NCBI GenBank assembly: GCA_024275515.1
Contig: JAJRYZ010000222.1
Span: 1-44,527, forward strand
Direction: 5' to 3'
Length of the DNA: 44,527 nt
Source: Spirochaetota bacterium
GTDB lineage: Bacteria > Spirochaetota > Spirochaetia > ARS1246
Part shown: piece after piece, positions 15,835 to 22,889 of the stretch
Numbering within the stretch: position 1 is the first letter of the stretch
Layout: the number at the start of each line of letters is the position of its first letter
Made by a program: the position numbers and the translations under genes
Notes under the pieces: model-generated
The model's input: only the letters and a program-made list of their open reading frames with translations
What the model was told of the DNA's origin: nothing
Database searches by the model: none

Positions 15835-16259
15835 AATGCGATGAAGCCAAGCTCAAAGTGCAGGCGCTCGTCGACAACGAGCTGTCGGAGAATGAAATCG
15901 CCGAGGTCATCTCGCACGTCCAAAGCTGCTATCGGTGCCGGGACGACTATGTCGAACTACTCAAACTTCAGCGTAGAATGCAGGGGTTGCTTTCTCATGA
16001 CCCTGAATGGTTCGAAAAGCTCAACCGAAAAATCGGACGCAGGCTCGCTTCGTCGGTCGGGCAGATGCTGTTCATCGGCTCGTATGTCGCGTTGATCGGG
16101 TACGCCTTCTATTCGCTGTTCGCCGGGCGGGAGATAAGTCTCTTTCTAAAATTCGCCGTCGGGGGTATTCTTGTCGGTGTATTTACGTTGGTCGGCGTGA
16201 CCGTTGCGGACCGCGTGCGAGAGAGCAAAGACGACAGGTACAAAGGAGTCATGAAATGA
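15831..16259 (+). CDS. Zinc-finger (ZAS-type) transmembrane anti-sigma factor
   Basis: 142 residues. The N-terminal anti-sigma domain has the H-x3-C-x2-C signature in SHVQSCYRCRDDYVELLK, with an earlier Cys at position 3 (MKCDEAKLKVQALVDNEL), as in mycothiol- or redox-type ZAS proteins. Two membrane helices follow (about 80-98 and 106-126), ending in a short charged tail. It holds the ECF sigma at the membrane until a signal releases it. Start overlaps the sigma stop (ATGA) and its own stop overlaps the ybjQ start the same way, so the three genes form a tightly coupled operon. Confidence 0.9.
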   Translation: MKCDEAKLKVQALVDNELSENEIAEVISHVQSCYRCRDDYVELLKLQRRMQGLLSHDPEWFEKLNRKIGRRLASSVGQMLFIGSYVALIGYAFYSLFAGREISLFLKFAVGGILVGVFTLVGVTVADRVRESKDDRYKGVMK

Positions 16260-16576
16260 TTCTCTGTTCCACCGACGGTGTGCCCGGAAAGAAAATCACC
16301 AAGGTCATGGGGCTTGTCCGGGGTAACACGATCCGCGCGCGACACTTGGGCAGGGACGTTATGGCCGTGTTTAAGCATATGGCGGGCGGGGAAATCAGCG
16401 ACTACACCAAGATGATGGCCGAGACTCGCGAGCAGGCCATAGACCGGCTCGCCGAAGACGCCGAAGCGCTCGGGGCGAACGCGATCGTCGGCTTGCGGTT
16501 TACCACCACCAGCATGATGCAGGGGGCCGCCGAGTTTCTCGTCTACGGCACCGCGGTAGTGTGCGAGGACGAGTAG
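16256..16576 (+). CDS. YbjQ/UPF0145 family protein
   Basis: 106 residues. Family hallmarks: a beta start with VPGKKITKVMGLVRGNTIRA, a helix rich in acidic residues (TREQAIDRLAEDAEALGANA), then IVGLRFTTTSMMQGAAEFLV. Proteins of this family form homopentamers in crystal structures and are often called heavy-metal-binding, without a proven role. AAAGGAG precedes the start, which overlaps the anti-sigma stop. Its place in a sigma/anti-sigma operon suggests a function in the envelope stress response. Confidence 0.88.
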   Translation: MILCSTDGVPGKKITKVMGLVRGNTIRARHLGRDVMAVFKHMAGGEISDYTKMMAETREQAIDRLAEDAEALGANAIVGLRFTTTSMMQGAAEFLVYGTAVVCEDE

Positions 16577-16859
16577 TCGTTTCGGACCATATCTTCGACA
16601 ACTTATCCACACACTTTCCACATCCTGCCGTACCGCGCATGTACGTTTTTCGGACACATCGATGCTCCGAATTACGATTTTGTATACACCTTCGGAAGTC
16701 CGGGGCGCATAAATCGTTTCCTTGTAATGATTTATGTGTTACTACTTTACACATGTCAACCTGCGTTTGTTTCCCTGCGCCGTCCTCGGACCCGCGGACG
16801 CCCACGGTACCCGTCGGCGCCGGCGTCGGGGCGCGATTTATCCACAGGCAATACACAAC
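16577..16859. other. DnaA-box cluster in AT-rich convergent intergenic region (candidate oriC-like site)
   Basis: Two perfect DnaA boxes TTATCCACA (16603-16611, 16838-16846) and two one-mismatch boxes CTTTCCACA (16614-16622) and CTTTACACA (16745-16753) all point the same way within 245 bases. Between them lies the AT-richer stretch 16705-16760 (TAATGATTTATGTG and around). The flanking genes converge, so promoters are not needed here. dnaA, dnaN and gyrB are not in the window, so the label oriC is tentative; a DnaA-titrating site is the alternative. Confidence 0.45.
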
Positions 16860-17522
16860 CTACTCGATCGTGTACCCGTTCCCGTAGACGCTTTTGATCA
16901 ATTCGGCGCCGAGACCGCGGGCCGCCGTATCGACTCCGGCCCGAAGCGCATGAATCTGCATGTCCACCGCACGTGAACCGCCGCCGTCGCGGCCCCACAT
17001 GGCGAAAAAGAGCAATTCTCTGCTCACCACCTCACCTCTCAGCGCGAGAAGCGCGCCGAGGAGCGCCGACTGTTTCCGGTTGATCCGAACGGTCGTCGTC
17101 CGTTTTGCTCCCGCCCCGTCGAAGCCGAAACGCAGGATGAATCCGTCATGCTCGAGGACGCCCCACGAAAAACGATACGAGTTTCTGCGTCCCACCTTGA
17201 GCGCGCGAAAATGAAGCTCCTCGGGACTCCATGGTTCCTTGATGTAGTCCGCGCAACCGTCGACGAAAGCCCTGCGCAGCGACTCCGGAGGGCCGATGCC
17301 GATAACCGGAAGCCATGTCGCGGGCCGACGGTCGGGGGAGGTGAGCAGGTGGAGGTCGTTCAATCGAAGCGCGTAACAGTCGGTCTCGGCTTCCGGGAGC
17401 GGCGCATCACTGCACCGTACGAGAAACGCGTCGGCCCGCTTCGCGTAGACGGCGAGCCTGCGCACGAGGATCGCCTCCGATGAGAGATTGGACAGAACCA
17501 CGTTTAACCGCAGCGACGCCAT
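16860..17522 (-). CDS. OmpR-type winged-helix protein with degenerate receiver domain
   Basis: 220 residues. The C-terminal 95 residues form an OmpR/PhoB winged helix (INRKQSALLGALLALRGEVV, then ELLFFAMWG, RAVDMQIHALRAGV and LIKSVYGNGYTIE). The N-terminal half has receiver length and ends like one (VDGCADYIKEPWSPEELHFR, matching the K-P loop), but the acidic pocket and phospho-acceptor Asp are absent (near LRLNDLHLL only). It is therefore probably not switched by phosphorylation. No histidine kinase is nearby. It follows pspA by 74 bases on the same strand and may regulate, or belong to, the ybjN-pspA unit. Confidence 0.8.
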   Translation of the reverse strand: MASLRLNVVLSNLSSEAILVRRLAVYAKRADAFLVRCSDAPLPEAETDCYALRLNDLHLLTSPDRRPATWLPVIGIGPPESLRRAFVDGCADYIKEPWSPEELHFRALKVGRRNSYRFSWGVLEHDGFILRFGFDGAGAKRTTTVRINRKQSALLGALLALRGEVVSRELLFFAMWGRDGGGSRAVDMQIHALRAGVDTAARGLGAELIKSVYGNGYTIE

Positions 17523-17596
17523 CTAATATCGAATGATATCGAAGCGGCCGATGCTCCGAGCGACCACATTTCGTATTCCCGACCGCGCAGGAGCTT

Positions 17597-18307
17597 TCAG
17601 GACTTCTTGTCGGAGTTGTCCTCTATCCGGCCTTCCGCCGCCATTTTTTTTCGAAGATCTTCGAGCAGAATATCGGCGCCGGCGTCGCCGGATTCGAGTT
17701 GGGCGAACTGCGACTCGATATCGTCCTTCTTCGACATATCTTCGATCTCGGCCATCGCATCGACTTCCGCCTCGATTTGATCGACCTTGGCCGCCATCCG
17801 GTCGAAAGCGGCGAAAGCGGAGCTGTCGGCCATGTTACCGATAGTGGCTTGGATGCGTTTCTGAGCCTCCGCGCGCTTCGCTCTGGCGATGAGCAGGTTC
17901 TTCTTTCGTTGCGCCTCTTCGATTTTCTGCTGCAATCCGCGGAGCGACTGCTTGAGCTTCTCGACCGACTCGTGCTGCGCCTGCCACTGCTCGCGGTACT
18001 GCCCGGCGAGCCCGCTGTACTCCTGTTTGCGCAGAAGAGCTTCCTTGGCGAGGTCTTCCTTTCCGGCTTTCAACGCCAGGCGCGCCTTACGTTCCCACTC
18101 GTCGGCTTGAGCGCCGTTCTGGTTCATCGCGCGCTCGAGTTTCTTCTCGTCGGCGATGGCCGAAGCGACGCTCTTTTTCGATTCGATGAGTTGTTCGTTC
18201 ATGTCGATGATCAGCTGATTGAGCATCTTTTCGGGATTCTCCGCCTTGCTGATCATATCGTTCAGATTCGACTTGACCACCCGTTTGAATCTGTCAAATA
18301 TTCCCAT
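17597..18307 (-). CDS. pspA: PspA/IM30 (ESCRT-III-like) membrane stress protein
   Basis: 236 residues, almost entirely coiled coil. The amphipathic N-terminal helix MGIFDRFKRVVKSNLNDMIS binds stressed membranes; the following helical hairpin (KMLNQLIIDMNEQLIESKKS, LIARAKRAEAQKRIQATIG) matches PspA through its length. PspA assembles into rods and caps damaged inner membrane. Here it lies 12 bases after the ybjN-like gene and no pspF, pspB or pspC is visible, so regulation must differ from the enterobacterial scheme; the winged-helix gene downstream is the local candidate. Confidence 0.93.
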   Translation of the reverse strand: MGIFDRFKRVVKSNLNDMISKAENPEKMLNQLIIDMNEQLIESKKSVASAIADEKKLERAMNQNGAQADEWERKARLALKAGKEDLAKEALLRKQEYSGLAGQYREQWQAQHESVEKLKQSLRGLQQKIEEAQRKKNLLIARAKRAEAQKRIQATIGNMADSSAFAAFDRMAAKVDQIEAEVDAMAEIEDMSKKDDIESQFAQLESGDAGADILLEDLRKKMAAEGRIEDNSDKKS

Positions 18308-18319
18308 GCCGCTGCTCCT

Positions 18320-18709
18320 CTACTCCGTAGTCCGGTAATCAGAGAGTATGGGGTAATGCTGCGCCAGAGCAAGCCCGATGGCGTCGAGAGACGCCTGGAA
18401 CTCCTCCATGTCCATAGTCTCCGCCTCGAGCGTGTCGACAAGCAACACCTGATCGCCCTCGATCGCGTAGGCGCCGTGGATCAGGTCCGCGGCGTTGAGC
18501 TCAAGTAGCTTTCGATAGAACTCCTCGCGTTTTTTGTCCGGAACGTTCATAACGTTGACCCGGACGACGATCAACGGATCCGCCGTGATAACCGCGACCT
18601 GCTCGAGCCCCTTCTCCTCATCGTTGATAACCCAGCTGTCGTCGTCGATCTGCTCGAAGGTAATGCCGAGATTGATCAGAAAACTCTCGACCCTCGATTG
18701 TGCGTTCAT
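18320..18709 (-). CDS. YbjN/CesT-like small protein
   Basis: 129 residues with the alpha/beta pattern of the YbjN or type III chaperone-like fold: a first helix (SRVESFLINLGITFEQID), strands with DDSWVINDE and PLIVVRVNVMNVP, a helix KREEFYRKLLELNAADLIHG, then a strand and a final long helix DMEEFQASLDAIGLALAQH. AGGGGGG precedes the ATG. It heads the ybjN-pspA operon, an arrangement consistent with a stress-response or chaperone-type role. Function is not proven for the family. Confidence 0.75.
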   Translation of the reverse strand: MNAQSRVESFLINLGITFEQIDDDSWVINDEEKGLEQVAVITADPLIVVRVNVMNVPDKKREEFYRKLLELNAADLIHGAYAIEGDQVLLVDTLEAETMDMEEFQASLDAIGLALAQHYPILSDYRTTE

Positions 18710-18724
18710 GAGACCCCCCTGATG

Positions 18725-18743
18725 GTATGTAGGATCAACATAC
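18725..18743. promoter_or_regulatory. Short inverted repeat upstream of the ybjN-pspA operon
   Basis: GTATGT, seven bases, ACATAC, located 16 bases before the ybjN ATG. Size and placement fit an operator, possibly for the winged-helix protein of the same cluster; this is a guess from position alone. Confidence 0.3.
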
Positions 18744-18831
18744 TACCGAAACAGGGTGAAATCCACCCGCGCGAGGGCTACGCGCAGGCATCAGATTGGG
18801 AAAGGTGGACGTCGAGGCTCGTTTGGACCGA

Positions 18832-18855
18832 CGAGCGGCGCCCGGGCGCCGCTCG
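18832..18855 (-). terminator. 24-base perfect palindrome after the STAS gene
   Basis: CGAGCGGCGCCC followed by its exact complement, beginning nine bases beyond the stop of the STAS gene. It would make a strong GC hairpin at the 3' end of that mRNA. There is no T-tract, so it may act with Rho or as a stability element. Confidence 0.4.
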
Positions 18856-18863
18856 CGCAGGCT

Positions 18864-19415
18864 CTATCCGAGGAAAACCTGCCCGGTATTGTCGATCGCG
18901 AGAATAGTTTTGCACTCCGAACAGCGAAACCGACCCGATTTCGTGGCCTTGAGCTTTTTTGAGCAGATCGGGCACTGGAAAATCTTCGGAAAGACGTCGG
19001 ACGTTCCCGCCTCTCCCTTCTTGCTGAAAAACTCGACCGCCTCGTTCAAGCTGTCTTTGATGTTGAAAAACTGCGAGAAGCCGAGCAGTTGAAAAACTTC
19101 ATAGACCTTGGGTTGAATTTCAAGCAGTACCAGGTCGCCGCCCCGCGGTTTTACCGCCTTCAAGAACGCGGTAAACGACCCTATTCCCGTACTGGAAACA
19201 TAGTTCAGCCCGGCGGCGCTGAATATGAGCCTAATGTATCCGGAGTCGATCGCCCTGGTAACCCGTTTTTGAAAGAAATTCGAATTGTAAGTATCTATAT
19301 AACCGGTTAGATAGAGAACGAGACAGCCCTCTACGGCGTCGACTTTTTGAAGACGGATTTTTAAGCTGTCGTCCTTCTCGTCGTCAAATCCAGGTACGAT
19401 GTCGTTATTGCTCAT
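18864..19415 (-). CDS. STAS-domain protein with C-terminal zinc ribbon
   Basis: 183 residues. Residues 18-125 form a STAS domain as in anti-sigma-factor antagonists (GCLVLYLTGYIDTYNSNFFQ; NYVSSTGIGSFTAFLKAV, where the SS after the strand is the position phosphorylated in SpoIIAA; GGDLVLLEIQPKVYEVFQLLG). About residues 145-175 hold two CxxC pairs, CPICSKKLKATKSGRFRCSEC, a rubredoxin-like zinc ribbon. The combination suggests a phospho-switch protein that also binds another molecule through the ribbon. No kinase/phosphatase partner is adjacent. AGAGGA lies before the ATG and a good promoter is at 19457-19486. Confidence 0.88.
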   Translation of the reverse strand: MSNNDIVPGFDDEKDDSLKIRLQKVDAVEGCLVLYLTGYIDTYNSNFFQKRVTRAIDSGYIRLIFSAAGLNYVSSTGIGSFTAFLKAVKPRGGDLVLLEIQPKVYEVFQLLGFSQFFNIKDSLNEAVEFFSKKGEAGTSDVFPKIFQCPICSKKLKATKSGRFRCSECKTILAIDNTGQVFLG

Positions 19416-19456
19416 GATTCCTCTTCACGGGGCCGGCCACCTCGCAAACTTGCCCC

Positions 19457-19486
19457 AATATAGGACAGCTTCCGTCGAGATGTCAA
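19457..19486 (-). promoter_or_regulatory. Sigma-70-type promoter of the STAS gene
   Basis: On the minus strand TTGACA (19486-19481), an 18-base spacer and TATATT (19462-19457), about 40 bases before the start codon. Best consensus promoter in this part of the window. Confidence 0.65.
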
Positions 19487-19593
19487 ATAGCCACCTGATT
19501 CTAACAGCTAAACTTAGCAAGGTCACTTCGATTTATCAAGGCGTTTATTCGATATCCGACGCCATTTGCGTGTCGACCGCTCCGCTCCCCTTG

Positions 19594-19631
19594 GGCAATT
19601 CCGAATTCGGCCGGCCACATTCGGAATTGCC
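19594..19631. repeat. Palindromic repeat, copy 5
   Basis: Perfect 13-base arms GGCAATTCCGAAT (19594-19606) and 19619-19631 around a 12-base loop. It stands in the 372-base gap between two divergent genes, 52 bases from copy 6. The rest of the gap holds the two promoters and no credible gene. Confidence 0.85.
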
Positions 19632-19683
19632 TCACGCAGTCGGCGTCCGTCGGTCAGAATCACGTACCGCCGGCGCCGTTCCG

Positions 19684-19721
19684 AGCAATTCGAAATCTGG
19701 TGTGTCAGATTTCGAATTGCT
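19684..19721. repeat. Palindromic repeat, copy 6
   Basis: Perfect 16-base arms AGCAATTCGAAATCTG (19684-19699) and 19706-19721, loop GTGTGT. Located just upstream of the promoter at 19740. Confidence 0.9.
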
Positions 19722-19739
19722 GCTCCGTGCCGGCCGTGC

Positions 19740-19769
19740 TTGACCCGGCGATCCGATGCGCCGTAGAGT
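19740..19769 (+). promoter_or_regulatory. Candidate promoter for the 19788 gene
   Basis: TTGACC (19740-19745), 18 bases, TAGAGT (19764-19769). The short leader that follows contains GCACC-GAGA-GGTGC (19771-19784), a hairpin overlapping the Shine-Dalgarno GAGAGG. Confidence 0.5.
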
Positions 19770-19787
19770 AGCACCGAGAGGTGCCCC

Positions 19788-20267
19788 ATGGTCAAGAAAC
19801 TCGCCGCCGCCGCGCTTTTTGCCAGTATCTCTTCGTTGATTGTCGGTCAGTCCATCGAAGATTTTAACGACGTTGTCGATTTTTCCGTATCGATTCGCGA
19901 GCTTTCGCTCGCCGCTGCGGCGGGCGACGTGGAGGCGCTTCCGACAAAACTTGTCGTGATCGACGGGACCGTCGCGTCGCGGCTGGTGGTGGACGCGAAT
20001 CCGGATACCTACATCGGACAGTTGGAGCTCGTGGGGGGCGAGTGGCTCGGTGTCGAAGACGTGGTGACCTACCGGTGTTTTCTGTTGTTGGAAGGGTCGC
20101 GCTTTGCCAACACGATACCCGCGCGGCGAAGTCGGACGAAACACCCCGACGAAATCGAGCTTAACTCGCGCATTCTCGTCGTCGGTCGGCTTCTCGGCCT
20201 TTTCGATATGGAGGACGGGACAACCGTCCCCGTGCTCGAAGTATATCATATCCGTCGGATAGACTAG
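19788..20267 (+). CDS. Exported protein of unknown function, 159 aa
   Basis: The first 20 residues are a signal peptide (MVKKLAAAALFASISSLIVG). The mature part is predicted beta-rich, with strands such as LPTKLVVIDGTVASRLVVD, YIGQLELVGGEWLG and SRILVVGRLLGLF, in the manner of an OB-fold-like or small barrel domain, although I cannot name the family. Start ATG follows GAGAGG. Its stop and the stop of the convergent sigma-54 activator share the bases CTAG, so no spacer exists between the two genes. Likely periplasmic. Confidence 0.7.
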   Translation: MVKKLAAAALFASISSLIVGQSIEDFNDVVDFSVSIRELSLAAAAGDVEALPTKLVVIDGTVASRLVVDANPDTYIGQLELVGGEWLGVEDVVTYRCFLLLEGSRFANTIPARRSRTKHPDEIELNSRILVVGRLLGLFDMEDGTTVPVLEVYHIRRID

Positions 20268-21442
20268 AAACGGGGCGAGTGACCGCCGGCCGGCGTCGTG
20301 ATACGGCCCCTGCCGGGAGGAAGCGTGAGCGCGTCGAGCTGCACCGCGCCGACATCGATGCGCCTTCCGTCGGACAGCACCGCCGCCCGTTGAATCGTGT
20401 TGTACAGCTCTCTTACGTTGCCGGGCCAGCGGTGGTCGACAAGTCGCTCCAAAGCGCGCGACGTGATGGTGTATCCCTCCTTTTCGAGTATCTGCTCGAT
20501 CAGCAGCGGAATATCTTCCCGACGTTCTCTGAGCGGCGGAATGTGAATGCGCAGCGTACTGACGCGGAAGTAGAGATCGACCCGAAACTCGCCGTTTTCC
20601 ACCGCATCGGCGACTCTCCGATTCGTCGCCGACACGATTCTCACGTCGACGTTCCGCGTCCGCCGGTCGCCGATTCGCGAGACCCGACCGTCCTCGAGTA
20701 CGCGAAGCAGCTTGGTCTGCGAGGAGGCGGGCATTTCGGCTATTTCGTCGAGAAAAAGCGTACCACCGTCGGCCTGCTCGAAGGAACCGGGCCGCGTTAC
20801 CGCGTCGGTAAAGGCGCCGCGTTCGCTTCCGAAAAGCTCGCTCTCGATTAGCGAACCGGGGATGGCGCCGCAGTTTCGCGCGAGAAAAGGGCCGTCGCTT
20901 CGCGCCGAGAGGTCGTGCAGCAACCTCGCGACAAGGTCTTTCCCCGTTCCGGTTTCGCCGGTAATCAGCACCGGCAGATCGGTCGCGGCGAACCGACCGA
21001 CGAGATCTCGAATTCGCGCCGCTTCGGACGACTCGCCGACGAAGCGGCGCACCCGCTTGTAGTGCGGCGCCGCTTCCGACGCGAATTGCAGCCGCGCGGC
21101 TTTCCTGATGGCGTCGAGGAGCGTCGAGCGATCGTATGGTTTCTCGATGAAATCGACCGCCCCGGCGAGCATCGCCTGCACCGCCAGACGTATTTCACCG
21201 AACCCCGTGAGCATGATGACCGGAGGGCTGAACGATAGACGAGTAATACGCCGCAGCACTTCTATTCCGTTCGAGTCGGGCAGATCGACGTCGAGGAGTA
21301 CCACGTCCGGTCGTCCGCTCTCGGCCATACACACACCCGCGTTACCGGTCGTCCCGGAAACGAGCGTATACCCCGCAGGAAGCGAGATTCTGAGGAGGCG
21401 ATGAGCGTTCGGATCGTCGTCTATAAAAAGGACCTTAATCAT
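20264..21442 (-). CDS. Sigma-54 activator: receiver plus AAA+ domain, no DNA-binding domain
   Basis: 392 residues. Receiver 1-120 with FIDDD, phospho-acceptor Asp 51 (VVLLDVDLPDSNG) and Lys 101 (FIEKPY). AAA+ domain from about 135 with Walker A GETGTGKD, the sigma-54 contact loop GAFTDA (usual form GAFTGA), Walker B GGTLFLDEIAEMP and the R-finger region FRVDLYFRVSTLRIHIPPLRER; NVRELYN closes it. After it only about 45 residues follow and no Fis-type HTH is seen. It should therefore activate sigma-54 polymerase from solution, as HTH-less activators such as FlgR do. ATG 21442 is chosen because a strong promoter has its -10 nine bases upstream. The sigma-54 promoter at 29104 is a possible target. 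Confidence 0.9.
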   Translation of the reverse strand: MIKVLFIDDDPNAHRLLRISLPAGYTLVSGTTGNAGVCMAESGRPDVVLLDVDLPDSNGIEVLRRITRLSFSPPVIMLTGFGEIRLAVQAMLAGAVDFIEKPYDRSTLLDAIRKAARLQFASEAAPHYKRVRRFVGESSEAARIRDLVGRFAATDLPVLITGETGTGKDLVARLLHDLSARSDGPFLARNCGAIPGSLIESELFGSERGAFTDAVTRPGSFEQADGGTLFLDEIAEMPASSQTKLLRVLEDGRVSRIGDRRTRNVDVRIVSATNRRVADAVENGEFRVDLYFRVSTLRIHIPPLRERREDIPLLIEQILEKEGYTITSRALERLVDHRWPGNVRELYNTIQRAAVLSDGRRIDVGAVQLDALTLPPGRGRITTPAGGHSPRF

Positions 21443-21451
21443 CGATGAGTG

Positions 21452-21480
21452 AGTATAGTACATACTACTTAAAAAGTCAA
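21452..21480 (-). promoter_or_regulatory. Strong promoter of the sigma-54 activator, leaderless geometry
   Basis: Minus strand: TTGACT (21480-21475), 17 bases, TATACT (21457-21452), then nine bases and the ATG. Transcription would begin at or next to the start codon. Confidence 0.7.
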
Positions 21481-21527
21481 ATCACTCGTTTCTGCGCATC
21501 GCGGGAGTGCGAAACACGCGTGAGTCG

Positions 21528-21557
21528 TTGATCGTCGGCGCGCGGCCGTGCTACCAT
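21528..21557 (+). promoter_or_regulatory. Promoter of fxsA-like gene, leaderless geometry
   Basis: TTGATC (21528-21533), 18 bases, TACCAT (21552-21557), nine bases, ATG 21567. Confidence 0.5.
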
Positions 21558-21566
21558 CCGACCGCC

Positions 21567-22016
21567 ATGTTAAGCATGAAAGCGCTTATGCGGTTTCTCG
21601 ACCGGGGGTTCGTTTTTCGTGCCCTTCTGGTGGTAATGCTCTACTCGCTTATACCGTTCGGCGAATGTTTTCTGCTTGTCATGCTGACCAGATACCTCGA
21701 TCGGTATCTTCTCCTGGCCGGTGTCGCCGCCACCGCTCTGGTCGGGATTCTTGTCTCGGCGCGGCCGATTACCCGCGCGCTTGAGACTTTGCACAAAAGC
21801 ATCGACGAGGGTCGCTATCCTGCCGAACCGTTCGCGGTTCTTGCAGGAACGCTCGTCGCGGCGACGTTGTTGGTAACCCCGGGGTTCATTACCGACGCCT
21901 TCGGATTCATTCTTCTCACGCCGTTTCTCAGGCGTTTCCTCGGAAGGCTCATCACCGCGCCGATGCGCCCGAGACTTACCGAGCTTTACGAATACATCAA
22001 ACTCTACGAACGATAG
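21567..22016 (+). CDS. fxsA: FxsA-family membrane protein
   Basis: 149 residues with four membrane helices. The family signature is present in the last two: LVAATLLVTPGFITDAFGFI and LLTPFLRRFLGRL. FxsA is an inner-membrane protein that modulates sensitivity of E. coli to F-plasmid exclusion of phage T7; its cellular role is otherwise unclear. The ORF track starts at GTG 21507, but residues before MLSMKALMRF do not look like protein of this family and overlap the promoter, so ATG 21567 is used. Its 3' end abuts the convergent wecG-like gene. Confidence 0.85.
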   Translation: MLSMKALMRFLDRGFVFRALLVVMLYSLIPFGECFLLVMLTRYLDRYLLLAGVAATALVGILVSARPITRALETLHKSIDEGRYPAEPFAVLAGTLVAATLLVTPGFITDAFGFILLTPFLRRFLGRLITAPMRPRLTELYEYIKLYER

Positions 22017-22889
22017 TCACGAACGTCGATCGGCCCCGTCGCGATGCGCGCCGCGACGACCTTTCCCACGACGCCCCTTCGTCCGCTTCGGGGGGCGCAC
22101 GCCGCGAATCGGATCGCGAAGCCTCATGCCGAGCGCGACCAACAGGATCCAAGCGTAGGGAAATAACCGGTAGATTCGCCACGGACGCGTGAGGAACTCC
22201 GGAAGAAAGTCGAGCCCTCGGCGCCACAATTCGCGCGAGGTGCGTTTGCGCTTACCGGCGAACATTTCGATGCACGGTCCATACCAGAGCGTCACACCGC
22301 GGACGAACTTTTCACGGTGGATGTAGAGCCACTTGTCGCGCCCGGCAAGACCGTTACCGGCGAGGATGAGTGAAGGCGAGGCCTTTCTGATCGCGAGGAT
22401 AACGTTTTCTTCGTCGGCGCGATCGAACTCGCCCGAACATCTGCCGACGACGTGCAGTCCCGGGAAGGAACCGCGTACGTTCGATGTCGCTCTCTGCAGC
22501 GTCTCGGGCCGCGAACCGATGATATAGACGCTACGTTCCTTCTTTTCGAGCGTCGTAAGCAGCTTGACCACGAAATCGAACGGAAGATAACGGGGCAGCC
22601 GGCGTCCGTGGAGAAACCACACGATGTGTTGCAGCGTCTTCGAAGCAGGCACGACGAGCGACGCCGATCTGACGGTCCGCGCGAAAACCGATCTGCCGCG
22701 CGCGCGAACATAGTCCCACAGCCCGAGAAGTACGATCTGTTCGACCGAATCGCTTGAAAGCAGCGATTCGATCCTCTCCTCGAACGCTTCGTCCTCGAGC
22801 ACGTCGATCGGGACCGACAGGACATTCAACCGTTCTTTTCGCTCGGTTCCGGACTTTTCGGCCACCCGTTCGTCTCCTGATTCATTCAC
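22017..22889 (-). CDS. Divergent WecG/TagA/CpsF-type glycosyltransferase
   Basis: 290 residues. GT26 features: strand and helix pattern of the Rossmann-like core, PFDFVVKLLTTLEKKERSVYI then IIGSRPETLQRA (the vyllGg.pe motif), FPGLHVVGRCSGEFDRADEE (yP.l.ivG...Gyf) and a C-terminal TRPWRIYRLFPYAW membrane-binding region. Key catalytic parts are altered: the ADG at the start of the sugar site is PASK, and the PRQE motif is GRDKW. So it may have a different substrate or be non-catalytic. It starts at GTG 22889, overlapping the rsmE stop (GTGA), not at the longer ORF start. Probable role: cell-surface glycan synthesis at the inner membrane. Confidence 0.75.
   Translation of the reverse strand: MNESGDERVAEKSGTERKERLNVLSVPIDVLEDEAFEERIESLLSSDSVEQIVLLGLWDYVRARGRSVFARTVRSASLVVPASKTLQHIVWFLHGRRLPRYLPFDFVVKLLTTLEKKERSVYIIGSRPETLQRATSNVRGSFPGLHVVGRCSGEFDRADEENVILAIRKASPSLILAGNGLAGRDKWLYIHREKFVRGVTLWYGPCIEMFAGKRKRTSRELWRRGLDFLPEFLTRPWRIYRLFPYAWILLVALGMRLRDPIRGVRPPKRTKGRRGKGRRGAHRDGADRRS

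Noticed and set aside
19420-19480. Sigma-54 promoter before the STAS gene (TTGGGGC...TTTGC on the minus strand)
   Set aside because: The GG to GC spacing is nine, not ten bases, and a good sigma-70 promoter lies at the right distance.
19399-19743. 114-aa plus-strand ORF
   Set aside because: Consists of the STAS promoter and palindromic repeats 5 and 6; its peptide NSKSGVSDFEL is the repeat read through.
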